Assembly: GCA_024760905.1 (NCBI GenBank)
Contig: CM045733.1
Span: forward strand, 21,638,501-21,702,500
Direction: 5' to 3'
Length of the DNA stretch: 64,000 nt
Source: Plotosus lineatus
Taxonomy: Eukaryota; Chordata; Actinopteri; Siluriformes; Plotosidae
The notes under the pieces were generated by a model that saw nothing but the letters and a program-made list of their open reading frames with translations, ran no database searches and had not been told where the DNA came from. The translations under genes and the position numbers were made by a program. This document shows positions 1 through 9,335 of this stretch, in pieces; the first letter of the stretch is position 1, and each line of letters begins with the position of its first letter.

Positions 1-153
1 AGAAATCTGAAGCTGGTGGCAATTCCTTCTCTGAGCAACTTGGAAAGTATTTTGTCAAGAACGGATTTGAAGTATGACGGAAAGGTAATTTCCGAAGATG
101 ACATTTTTTCAGTATTGTTTGATGATGTAATCTTTTCGAAATAAGTGCCACAG

Positions 154-226
154 TGGAGTTGCCGGGGCTTCAACCCAGGAAATGCATCCATGCAAAACAT
201 GCACTCTCCCACCGAGCGACATCCCC
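154..226 (-). pseudogene. tRNA-Ala relic left of the L2 fragment, U1
   Basis: Minus-strand sequence clearly derived from the tRNA-Ala of this array: acceptor end, D arm and the TGC-type loop can still be aligned, but the T arm is altered (GGCTTCAACCC on the plus strand) and the anticodon and D arms carry many changes. It cannot fold well. One such relic sits left of the L2 fragment in most units. Confidence 0.7.
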
Positions 227-453
227 TCCTGCTTTAAAGAAAGGAACATGTAAATGTTGATTGATATATCGCATGAATGGAAATATTTCAATAAACATTT
301 AAACTTGGTCTCATTTAAATTTTTTGGACATGACATGTTTCCTCTGGAAGTGATCTGAAATCTGCTTGAAGGGTTCAAAGTTTTTAGGAATAATGACTTT
401 AAGAGTTTTCTCCGATAATACAATCTTTCAAAGTTAAAGGCCACAACCGAGAC

Positions 454-1473
454 AAATGCGAACTGCAGTGGGTCAAGGATGGAGCTCACCACAAAGCGAA
501 GGTAGTCGAGGAGGAGCCTCTCCATGGTCTTCATGAGGCGGAAGGTCAGGGCGACAAGTCTGTCGTGAGTCGGTTCCTTGGCTTGCGCTGTTTTTGGAAC
601 CGGGACCACACAGGAGATCTTCCACAGGACAGGCACCTTCTCCAGGCTGAGGCTCAGGTTGGAGAGGTGGCAGAGGACCTCACAGAGCTGATCCTCACAG
701 GTCCTAGCCTGGGACTGGGGTGGGCTGCAGAGGGAAGGGGATGTGTCTGTGGGGCTGCTCCAGTCAGGTGAAGTTGGCCTGGGGAGGGGGGGAGGTGTCC
801 ACTGGGCTAGAGACTTGTGAAGAGGGGGGGACAGGGAGGGGGCATAGGGGGAAGGGGAGAATCAAACCTGTTGAAGTAACAGTTGAATTTGTCCGTCCAT
901 CGCTGGTCACCAACAGCTGTCCCTCTGAAACTCTTCTTCTGCTCCTCTCTGTCCCCCGAGATGAAAGCCCTCTTCATCTAGTTCAGGAGGACTTTAAGCT
1001 CAGGGGTGACCCATGGGTGGTTGTTGGAGAAGCACCGTACCCTCCGCGTTGGCACAGTGCTGTCCACGCAAAAGTTCATGTCCTCCATGATACAGTGTGT
1101 GAGGACGTCGATGTCATCACCAAAGGAATCACAGAGCATGCTCCAGTCTGTGGTCTGGAAACAGTCCCTTAGTCTCTCATTGATCTCCTCAGTCCACATT
1201 TTCACAGACCTTTTCTGTGCAGGTTCCTTTCGCACCCTGGGTGTGTATTGGAGGAGCAGGTAGATGAGGTTGTGATCTGAGCGTCCCAGTAGGGGGATGG
1301 GGGTGGAGGTGTAAGCATCCTTCACATTTACATACAGCAAGTCCAGCATCTTATTGGTTCTCGTGGTACACTGCATGTACTGCTTGAAGGTCGGGAAAGA
1401 GGCGGAGAGAGAGGCACAGTTGAAGTCCCCGCTGATCAGAATCATGGCACGGGGGGGTGACGAGTCTGCGTCA
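454..1473 (-). mobile_element. L2-like LINE 5' half, copy A (U1)
   Basis: Fragment of a non-LTR retrotransposon of the L2/CR1 group, read on the minus strand. Residues of the endonuclease domain are seen at 978-1445 (ISGDFN, GRSDHN and NNHPWVTPELK blocks) and the N-terminal RT region at about 454-636 (SCVVPVPKTAQAKEPTH, then LDPLQFAF), where it stops before RT motif A, so no polymerase core is left. A Pro-rich linker lies between. Relative to copy B the start of the endonuclease and part of the linker are deleted. The catalytic SDH block is in frame here, unlike in copies B to D. The element joins spacer N at about 1473. Confidence 0.85.
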
Positions 1474-1793
1474 AAAAGATGAACATTGCACAGGCATTCC
1501 GGTTGTCCGATGACACCTCTTTCATGAGCTTAATGGTCTTTCAAGGCTATGTGTGGGTCGTGTCTCAGGCACTGGATTTTGACTTTAGTATCTGAGGAGC
1601 TGTCCTTTCAAATCACACGAAACCAGCTTTCCCTTTACTTTTCATGTCCAGAAACGTTTGTGAGTCTTGCCACACAAACATCCAATTAATAAGAAGAGCT
1701 TTGCCCTTCCCCACCCATCGTAGTTTTAGTGAACAAACCTCAGTGTGCTCCACTTCTTTCTCCACTCCAGGAAGACAATTCACATGTAAAAAC
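1474..1793. repeat. Array spacer N, U1 copy
   Basis: Non-coding stretch between the L2 and Tc1 fragments, also found at about 36955-37291 and 54765-55097. This copy lacks about 10 bases of the other two, near 1560. I recognise no gene; a 77-residue frame that is open in the other two copies is broken here. Confidence 0.6.
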
Positions 1794-2656
1794 TATAGTG
1801 CTGTGCAAATGGTTTTCCCCTGACAAATATCTGACTTTTTTTGCACGTTGGTCACTGTCCCCCATTTCAGATCAAGCAAACCTAAATATTATAAAAAGAT
1901 AAAATACAAGTAAACACAGAATGCAGTTTTCAGGTCCAATTGCATTTATTGGGATGGAGGGGCATCTGAACCTACAGGGGCTCGTGTGAATCAGTAATTT
2001 CCTTCTCAATGTACTCACTGGTTAAACCCCCTTTTGCAGCAATAACTGCAGTCACACGTTTGCGATAAGAAGCGATGAGTCTTTCATATCACTGTGATGG
2101 AAATTTGGCCCATTCGTCTCTGCAGAATTGTTTAAGATCAACCAGATTGGATGGGTTTCAGGCATGACCAGCCTTTTTACAGTCATTTCACAGCATTTCA
2201 ATAGGGTTCAGGTCGAGACTTTGACGAAGCCTATCCGAAATGATCATTTTGTTCTTTTTTAGCCATTCAGAAGTGGACTTGCTGGTGTGCTTTGGATCAT
2301 TGTCTTGCTGCAGAACCCAGGTGAGCTTTAGCTTGAGATCTCGAACTGATTGACAAACATTATTCGCCAGAATTTCTTGGTAGCGAGCAGAATTCATGGT
2401 TCCATCAATAGTGACAAGTCACCCAGTTCCTGGATCAGCAAAGGAGGTGCAGATCATCACACTTCCACCACCATGTTGGCACAATGTTCTTTTTATCAAA
2501 TGTGTTGTTCCTTTTGCACCGGATGTAACGGGATACATTTCTCCCAAAATGTTCAACTTTAGTTTCATCAGTCCAGAGGACATTTTCCCAAAAGCTTTGG
2601 GAATGATCAAGATAATTTTTGGCAAACTTCAGTCGCCAGTGCGCACGCCGCTTCTA
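1794..2656 (-). mobile_element. Tc1-like DNA transposon, C-terminal half (U1)
   Basis: Terminal part of a Tc1/mariner element, beginning at the TATAGTGCTGTGCAAA end and running into the transposase on the minus strand. In several frames I see the first catalytic Asp (WTDET, near 2575), the second Asp block ([10 protein letters not shown], near 2270-2310) and the PIE block carrying the catalytic Glu (DLNPIEML, near 2190-2215). The N-terminal DNA-binding domain and the other inverted repeat are missing, with truncation just upstream of the first Asp. Frameshifts make it inactive. Every unit carries a version with this same inner breakpoint, so the truncation predates array growth. Confidence 0.85.
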
Positions 2657-3320
2657 AATTGACCATGCTGCAGGTGCTTGGTGACGATGGGACCATTTGT
2701 TTGATTTGTATTTTGGTTGAGCTTTAAGCTGTGAGTATTATTTTGCATTGCCTTGTTTATATTATTAAATTGTATATAGTTGATGTCGTGGTCTGTCGTG
2801 CTTTACTGGTTTCACGGGGCAATTTACTTCTTAATTCCAAACGTAACATTATCAAGATGTTTATAAAATGTTGTCAACAAAATATTTTGAAAAGTTGTAC
2901 TTAAACTGAAAACTTAGTGATTGTGATCTCAAAAAGAAAGTATTTTTTCTTGAAAACCTTCTTCTTTTCTGACAGCAAGGGGAGTGTTACATGGATTTGT
3001 TTTATTATTAATTCTGACCCTGGAATGCTGTATAATTATGTTGATTCAGTCACACGTTTGTTTTAAAAAAAAATAAATAAAAAAAATAAACAAAGAAAAA
3101 AATCAAAACACTGATATCTTTACTTCCTCAGACATTTCAGCCAGTGTTGTGAAATCTAATATTTTTGTCTCTGTTACGTATACTGTGATCCAGTGTGTGA
3201 GGCCATCGATGTCCTCACCAAAGGAATCAAACGCTGTTCACGATTGTTTGAGTTAGTATTATTTTTATTATTAAGTATAGTAACTTGGAGTATATTTAAT
3301 AATTGACAGAGGATACTGTC
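2657..3320. repeat. Array spacer O/P, U1 copy
   Basis: AT-rich unit DNA. Compared with U5 to U8 it lacks the block with the 43-residue exon-like frame, which falls near 3015. An A-rich tract lies at 3063-3105. A snippet of about 45 bases at 3184-3228 matches the L2 endonuclease region and is present only in some units. Confidence 0.6.
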
Positions 3321-3540
3321 TACAAGGAATAATAAAGTTAGTTGACCTAACCTACCTGGGCCAACCGAATGCTCTCATGGTGGCCCAGTTTCTTCAAAGG
3401 CAGATATGGACTGATAGTGATTCTGGTCCTCGTCAGCCACCGACCAGGCCGGGTTACTTCAGTAAGTATGGGTTTCGGCGGCTTCCGGTGGTACCCCCCG
3501 GCATGGCGCCGCCAGCAGCTATTGCCACCAGACCAGATAA

Positions 3541-4491
3541 TCACTCCTTTTCCCATACTGGCATGCAGCTCCAGGTCCATATGGCTTTGCTTGCTTTTTC
3601 TGCTGCTTCTCCAATTCTCCTCAGGGCTCTACTTCTCGCTCCTCCTCCTATTCCAATTGCCTTGAGGAAGGCCGCCATGGAAGCAGCCGGGAAGCCCCGG
3701 CAGCCAACCTCTACTGTCCAGACCTGGACCGCCCAGCCATTTCTTTTTCCCTCAGTCTCCAGCGTTATATACTTGTTTCTTTTCAGCTCCCCTGAGATCT
3801 CCACCCTCTCCTCACTTGGCACTGTCAGCTCGATAACCCCCATCCTCTTAGTGCTATTTGACAACAGCAGCATATCCAGTCTGAGGTTTGTCTCTGCCAC
3901 TTTCTCTGGGACCTTGAGTTTCTTATCCAGATCAACTAAGAGGTGCCAGTCTGCTGCCCCATCCAAATAATTACCTGCTGATTGTTGGATCTTTACTTTG
4001 GGTTTTTTTCCTTGCTTCACAAAGGTGATCCCTCCACTCTCCCTTGTCCTTGGGGATGCGTTGTTGTTTCTTCTTCTTTCTTCGACACACTGGGCTATCT
4101 CTCTCAAGACTTGATCATGGCGCCACTGGTATCTCCCTTGTGCTAACGCCACCTGGCATCCACTTAATATGTGGGAGAGAGTCCCCTTTTCTCCACATAA
4201 ATCGCACGTTCCCTCTGTGCCGAACCAGGTCTTTTTATTCTGTGGTGTCGGTAGCAGGTCGTACACTGCCTTTACCAGAAACTTGAATCTGTTTTCTGGC
4301 ATGTTGACCACATCCCTGTGACTCAACTTTCTCTCCGGTACCTCCCATCTCATATGTGCCCCCTGCTTGATCAGTCCCATCATTTTCTCCCTTCTCCTGT
4401 CCTCTTCCGCCTCCCTCACTTTCTCCACCACCATAGTTCTCCTTTCTTTCTTGGAACTGGTGCTGTAGTATCTTTTGGGATCTAATCCCAA
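3541..4491 (-). pseudogene. RLE-LINE ORF, finger and endonuclease part
   Basis: 316-residue open frame. From its N-terminus: a basic, charged helix region (to about residue 60), a conserved block ending in VKAVYDLLPTP, the finger CDLCGEKGTLSHILSGC (about residues 96-112) followed by RYQWRHDQVL, and the endonuclease core near residues 205-225. In this family the core normally begins with Pro-Asp; here it reads RLDMLLL, so Pro is replaced by Leu, while the downstream IELTVPSEER block with its acidic residue is kept. The C-terminal VEVGCRGFPA block is typical of the family. The frame is separated from the RT part by stops and a shift near 4490-4690. Confidence 0.8.
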
Positions 4492-4689
4492 ACCCTCTCA
4501 CCCCCCCCCTGTTGGGAATCCCAGTTATCTCTTCTGTCGTCAGTCTAGTTTTTGCCTCCCTTATGTTTTCTTGTGTGGTGGCTTTCCTTCCCCATCCACT
4601 GCCACCCTTGCTCTTTGGACACATGGATCCTCTGCTTCCTCCAATGTTGTCAGGAATTTTGCCTTTGCAGCCTTCACCTCTTCTGTAAC

Positions 4690-5489
4690 TCAGTGAAAGG
4701 CAATTGTAGCTTCCTTGATGTTGTGTATAGGCAATCTGCCGACAGTGACCGGGGGAGCCCAAGCCATTTTTTTACATTTACCAGTTATTTTCCCCTGCAT
4801 CTCACTCACTTTGGTCTCTGGAATCTGGTAGATGGTGAGTGGCCATATCAATCTTGGGAGAAGCATATGTTGGACCATCCAGGCTTTGAATTTTCCTGGA
4901 ACCCTGCAGTTTTCCAGCTTCTTCAAGCTTCTCGTCACTTCTTCCAAGGTTTCTTTTGTTTGTTCCTGGTCATTCAATGTCTTGTTGTAGACTTTCCCCA
5001 AGTACTTCACAGGTTTTTCCGAAACAGAAGTTATGGGATTTCCGTTGATGACTGGCTTTCTATTGCTCACTTGGCCTTTGATTATCACCAGACTTCTACA
5101 TTTCTCTGGTCGCACTGCCAAGCCTGCCCACTCCAGTTTGTCTGCCAGATTATCCAAGAGATACTTTGTCTGCACTAAATTTTCTGTGGTAGTTACTATG
5201 TCATCCATAAACAGTCTACTATTGGTTTGTTGCTGCCCTGATTCTGTTTTTGGCCCTTTTGTTTCTTTCTTTGCTGATGCCACCAGCATTGTCATTGCCA
5301 AAGAAAACAGAATCACACTCAGTGTGCAACCAGTTATAATGCCTTTCTCCAGCTGCTGCCATTCTGTGGTGAATGCTTTTGTTGTGAAGCGTATCTTCAC
5401 GTCTGAGTAGTATGACTCTATCAGCTTGTGCACGTCTTCTGGAACATGTGCTCTCTGGAGTGCTGTAATGATCAGACTGTGTGGAATCG
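4690..5489 (-). pseudogene. RLE-LINE ORF, reverse-transcriptase part
   Basis: Open frame of RT sequence. It enters after motif A, shows motif B (GIITGCTLS), motif C with the catalytic Asp pair intact (FMDDI), and the thumb-side KPVKYLGKVYN block. The frame stops near 4690; recognisable sequence continues out of frame to about 4500. The first seven or so residues of the longest frame come from flanking array DNA, so its Met is not a real start. Confidence 0.8.
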
Positions 5490-5532
5490 TACATATAACG
5501 GACACAATAGATTCTCATCAGGATCTTTGATC

Positions 5533-5900
5533 ATGCCCTGATTACAAGCGGCTAAAATGAGCTTCCTTTGCTGGCTGGCATGGCTCTCCCTGAGAGATTG
5601 GGTGAGACACTCAGCCCTTCGGAAGGATCTTGCCTGTCCACATTGAGAGGAGCCATATTAGGTGGTTCCAGAACATCTCCCTGCTGTGGTGTTTCAGGCA
5701 CATCCAGCCAGAAAGAGACCTCAGGATCGATCCACAAGAACATGCTGGAGGGATTATGTCTCATGGCTGGTCTGGAATGCCTTGGTGTCCTCCTGGAATA
5801 ACTGAAGGAAATGGCTGTGGAGAGGGACATCTGGACCTCATTGCTTCGGCTGCTGCCCCTGTGACCTGATCCCTGATTAAGGGAGGAAGATGATGATAAC
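5533..5900 (+). mobile_element. LINE ORF2 3'-end fragment (U1)
   Basis: The last part of an endonuclease-type LINE ORF2 and its 3' tail on the plus strand. The translated blocks (RWFRHL-like, then RP-rich, then WRDYVSWLV) match the C-terminal end that is very abundant in fish LINEs, followed by a GGAGGAAGATGATGATAAC tail. Frames are broken; this copy lacks bases around 5665-5675 (the AGGCATCTCGTTCGACTGC part). Every unit except U2 has one just left of tRNA slot a. Confidence 0.75.
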
Positions 5901-6050
5901 AGTAAATATTATATTTGCATTGTCCTGACATGACAAACATGTTTCCTTCAGAAATTATTTGAAATCCAAAGGAAGAGTAAAAGCCTTATGCTAATAATGA
6001 CTCCATCAGTATTACTCATCAAAGTCATCTTTTGAAATTCAGGACCACAA

Positions 6051-6122
6051 TGGAGATGCCAGGGATTGAACCCGGGACCTCATACATGCAAAGCATGCGC
6101 TCTACCACTGAGCTACATCCCC
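6051..6122 (-). tRNA. tRNA-Ala(TGC), slot a, U1
   Basis: Complete 72-nt cloverleaf on the minus strand. All arms pair; the third acceptor pair is G-U (G3:U70), the main identity element of tRNA-Ala. The anticodon loop is TTTGCAT, giving TGC. Internal promoter boxes are intact: A box TAGCTCAGTGGTAGAGC, B box GGTTCAATCCC. No CCA is encoded, as usual in eukaryotes. No run of four T lies within 60 bases downstream. Copies at 32382, 40085, 50114 and 59080 are identical in sequence. Confidence 0.93.
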
Positions 6123-6374
6123 ACCTAAAGTAAAACATGGGACATGTATATGTTGATTAATACATTGCAGTCATTTAAAAATTTTAATCAAAATGTAAAC
6201 TCTGTTTCAATTAAATTTAATCTACATGTCATTTTCCTTTGGAAATCTGAGAGATGGGTTAAATTTTTTTTCTTCATAATCACTTCAAAAGTATTTTTTG
6301 ATGGAGTAGTTTTCCACATTTAAATGGCATACCAGAGACAGTGGGGATTGGACCTCGGGACTTTTCCATGCAGT

Positions 6375-6790
6375 AAGTCCTGCCGTCGTCAGCACGTCTG
6401 CCTCACAGCAAGAAGGCCTGGGTTTGATTCCCGGCCTGGGCGTTTCTGTGTGGAGATTGCATGTTCTCCCTGTGCTTGTGTGGGTTTCCTCCGGGTGCTC
6501 CGGTTTCCTCCCGCAATCCAAAGACGTGCACTGTAGGTTAATTGGCTGTTTTAAATTGACTGTAGATTTTCTCCTGCAACGGCACTGGAACCCAGTCGTA
6601 TCGGCACTTGCCTTTCCATTGGATCCTTCCGGTGGCGCCGAGACGGGGGACTTGCTGCTTGGGTAAAAGCCTGTCCCTCATTACTCCCTACCCAGGCTCT
6701 GCGCACTGGGGAGTATCACCAGCCGGGATACCAGCCAGAGCGCAGCCATAGTCCTTCGGGACTGACAGAGGCCTACCAAGTCCTGTCGTC
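6375..6790 (+). mobile_element. Composite tRNA-derived SINE with target duplication
   Basis: A 390-bp insertion at 6388-6777 flanked by 13-bp direct repeats (AAGTCCTGCCGTC at 6375-6387, AAGTCCTGTCGTC at 6778-6790). It begins inside a tRNA-like head (B box GGTTTGATTCC near 6421), then the TGCATGTTCTCCCTGTG ... GGGTTTCCTCCGGGTGCT core that is widespread in fish SINEs, then a GC-richer 200-bp tail from about 6570 that I do not recognise. No other unit has it, so it is a recent arrival in U2. Confidence 0.8.
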
Positions 6791-6920
6791 AGTGCGACAG
6801 ATTTATAAAAATATTCTATCTATGGAGTTAATGAATAGAGAAAGAGAAATTTGCATTGAAAGTGTGATGGTGATATATCATTCTCTGAAATAAAAAAGAA
6901 TGTCAGCTCCAATATAGTGA

Positions 6921-6992
6921 GGGGATGGAGCTCAGTGGTAGAATGTATGCTTTGCACACGTGAGGTCTGAGGTCCAAACCCTGGCATATCAA
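6921..6992 (+). pseudogene. tRNA-Ala relic, plus strand, U2
   Basis: Plus-strand tRNA-Ala relic: GGGGATGGAGCTCAGTGGTAGA start, TTTGCAC in the anticodon loop region, damaged T loop (GGTCCAAACCC). Acceptor pairing and anticodon stem are eroded. Opposite in direction to the true tRNA genes. Counterparts lie at 23237, 32850, 40477 and 58004. Confidence 0.75.
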
Positions 6993-7057
6993 TAGTGGAA
7001 TATTTTCAAATATGTATTATAATGTATAAATTATACTTACTTTTTGAATTTTGATTG

Positions 7058-7390
7058 TTCAGTTCATTTTCTGTAACCACTTCATCCTAATAAGAGTCAT
7101 GGGGAGGCTGGTGCCCATCCCAGCCAACTCAAGGCAAGGGCAGAGTACACCCTGGACATCGCAGGGTGGAAACATGCTGATGGCTTTGCAGCTACTCTTG
7201 TTGAAAGTCAACAACGGTTCTTTTCCATGCCTCACACCATCAACAGTGAGAGACATGGCCAGCATTTGATAACCCAGTTAGCTGCACTGGGGCGGACAGG
7301 GAAAACCTTGTGGAGCTTGGGACTCGAACCCCCAACCTTTGGATCAGCAATCCAGCACCTTATACCGCTTGACCACCACTGCCCCCACAG
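7058..7390 (-). mobile_element. tRNA-derived SINE, minus strand, U2
   Basis: Full-length SINE on the minus strand: head GGGGGCAGTGGTGGTCAAGC with A and B boxes (B box GGTTCGAGTCCC near 7327), a body, and the CCAGGGTGTACTCTGCCC ... GAAAATGAAC tail. Flanked by similar TTTTGATTG / TTATGATTG sequences at about 7049-7057 and 7391-7400. The U4 copy (23374-23720) sits at the same site, so both descend from one insertion. Confidence 0.8.
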
Positions 7391-7949
7391 GTTATGATTG
7401 TATTTTAGTTTATAATTGTATATAATGAACAGAAAATGAAATTCTGAAATAGAAAGAATGAAATTGTGCTGTTTTTCATCCAGCTGAAACTGAGAACAAT
7501 TGGGGAGAAAAAAACTTTTCCATGACTGTGTCAGTTCCCTGTGAGTGTGCCTGATGTAAGTGAAATAGTGAAACTTTTTTGGGCTTCAGTGGTTTTTCTT
7601 TTTTGTTTGAATTTTAAACATTTTTCTTTAATCAATAATCAGACATACACAAATCTCAAGATTTAACATACGTATACAGACATGAAGAGTATTTTATTTT
7701 TTAAAAATAAGAAAATTACATTTTAAATATTATACCTTGACTCAAAAATGTATAACATAAAACAATTATGCATTCATAAAAATATTTAACTCTTTACAAA
7801 TTTCTTTTTTTTTTTTTGGATATCCTGACTGTTCTTTGATCCACATAACATTTTATAATAGTGTTCTATTCCTTTATTTAATTGTTGTATGCAAACTACC
7901 TTTCATTTTATATTTTCTGTGTGTGTGTTTTAATATTTAACGAATTGCT
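7391..7949. repeat. AT-rich array spacer, U2
   Basis: Unit DNA between the minus SINE and the plus SINE, very AT-rich with homopolymer runs near 7800-7818. No gene, RNA or element recognised. Related copies: 12352-12959, 32922-33556, 40548-41142, 50532-51290, 58076-58464. Confidence 0.6.
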
Positions 7950-8265
7950 CGGCAGTGGAAGCCGAGTGTAATAGTGCACTGGATTGCAAATCCAAAGGTT
8001 ATGTGTTTGAGTCCGACTCTCCACAATGTTGTCATTGTGCCCCCAGTGCCACGATCAGGGTGATCAAAGGCTGGCCATGCCTCGCACTGTCCATGGTGCG
8101 AGGAATGTAAAGGAACCATTCCTGACTTTTGATTTCCTGTTTCCACCCTGCACTGGCCTGGTGTGCAGTCCAGGGTGTACTCTGCCCTTGTCTGGAGTTT
8201 GCTGGGATGAGCACCAGCCTCCCCATTACCTGAATTAGAATTAAGTGGTTACAGAAAATGAACAG
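7950..8265 (+). mobile_element. tRNA-derived SINE, plus strand, U2
   Basis: Tandem-unit SINE, 316 bp: degenerate tRNA head (GGCAGTGGAAGCCGAGTG, then GCACTGGATTGCAAATCC and the B box GTTTGAGTCC), body, and tail CCAGGGTGTACTCTGCCC ... GGTTACAGAAAATGAACAG. Flanking repeats AACGAATTGCT (7939-7949) and AACTAATTGCT (8266-8276) are its 11-bp target duplication with one change. It recurs at the same site in U3, U5, U6 and U7, so it predates the array growth. Confidence 0.85.
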
Positions 8266-8491
8266 AACTAATTGCTGACATAAATAATTGTAGTTTGATT
8301 TTGTTGCTGTTCTATGAGATGCGAAACAGATTTTGATGTTGTGATAAATACTGTACTCTGAGATGCAAAATTCTGAGAGGATAAACCAAAACAAAAGAAC
8401 TCCAAACAAAAGACAGACAAAACATGCACTAGCACAGTCCATAATCTCTATTTTTTAAACACTCGGTAAAGATAAAATTTCTGTGATATTC

Positions 8492-8563
8492 AGCCAGATT
8501 CTCAGATTGAACCCAGGACCTCATGCATGCAAAGCACACAGTCTACCACAAAGCTTCGTCCCC
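8492..8563 (-). pseudogene. tRNA-Ala relic, minus strand, U2
   Basis: Minus-strand relic of tRNA-Ala about 160 bases left of slot b. The B-box region (GATTGAACCCAGG) is well kept but acceptor and D arms are ruined (GGGGACGAAGCTTTGTGG). It recurs in all units. Confidence 0.7.
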
Positions 8564-8720
8564 ACCTTCCAGATTGACTGGAACAATATTTATTGTCAAA
8601 GTTGATGAAAACAGGTCATTGATTGAACTATTTCCATTGAATTAAAACTTGGTTTATTTTTTCAACAAAACACAATATGCTTGATTGAGAAATCCAGAGC
8701 TAGGATCACTGTCGAGGTAA

Positions 8721-8792
8721 TGGAGATGCCAGGGATTGAACCCGGGACCTCATACATGCAAAGCTTGCGCTCTACCACTGAGCTACATCCCC
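8721..8792 (-). tRNA. tRNA-Ala(TGC), slot b, U2, mild damage
   Basis: 72-nt minus-strand tRNA-Ala with G3:U70, both promoter boxes and anticodon TGC. One change relative to 6051 converts the 5' strand of the anticodon stem from CATGC to CAAGC, creating an A-A mismatch in the middle of the stem. Could be inactive. No T4 run nearby downstream. Confidence 0.8.
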
Positions 8793-9062
8793 AACAAGAT
8801 GCAGTCACTGGAGCATGTCAATGTTGCTAAAAACACGATGTTAACGTCAGAGCAGTATTTCAAGTTTCAACTCTTTTTAATTGATACATTATTGACAATA
8901 TACTTCCTGCAGAAATCTGAAGATGGTGGCAATTCCTTCTCTGAGCAACTTGGAAAGTATTATGTCAAGAACGGATCTAAAGTATGATGGAAAGATAATT
9001 TCCGAAGATGACATTTTTCAGTATTGTTTGATGATGTAATCTTTTAGAAATAAGTGCCACAG

Positions 9063-9109
9063 TGGAGATGCCGGGGCTGAAACCAACTCTCCCAGCGAGC
9101 TACATCCCC
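9063..9109 (-). pseudogene. Truncated tRNA-Ala relic, U2
   Basis: Same relic as at 154-226 and 14056-14128 but with an internal deletion of about 26 bases removing the anticodon arm. U4 (26206) and U7 (52415) carry the same deletion, marking common descent. Confidence 0.65.
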
Positions 9110-9335
9110 TCCTGCTTTAAAGAAAGGAACATGTAAATGATGATTGATATATGGCATGAATTTAAATATTTCGATAAAAATTTAAACTTGGTCTAATTTA
9201 AATTTTTTGGACATGACATGTTTCCTCTGGAAGTGATCTGAAATCTGCTTGAAAGGTTAAAAGTTTTTACGAATAATGACTTTCAGAGTCTTCTCCGATA
9301 ATACAATCTTTCAAAGTTAAAGGCCACAACAGAGA

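Larger units (their letters stand above)
3325..5489 (-). mobile_element. RLE-type LINE (R2/NeSL/HERO-like), 5'-truncated
   Basis: A 2.2-kb non-LTR retrotransposon inserted into spacer P of U1; the other units have no such sequence here. The protein reads on the minus strand: RT motif B (GIITGCTLS), motif C (RLFMDDI), a CxxC...H...C finger, then a restriction-like endonuclease at the C-terminus. This domain order belongs to the R2-type, RLE-bearing LINEs. It is 5'-truncated inside RT just downstream of motif A. A possible 4-base target duplication (TACA) lies at 3321-3324 and 5490-5493. It is the only copy in the window, so it is younger than the array. The exact clade is inferred. Confidence 0.85.

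Noticed and set aside
565..1263. Plus-strand open frames across the L2 copies (here and at 10140-11215, 15051-16226, 35505-36707, 53481-54562).
   Set aside because: They are antisense shadows of the L2 coding strand; the minus strand carries all recognisable motifs.
7058..7390. Calling the SINE heads functional tRNA genes (Ser-, Gly- or Cys-like loops).
   Set aside because: They have A and B boxes but no closed acceptor stem, and are followed by SINE body and tail.
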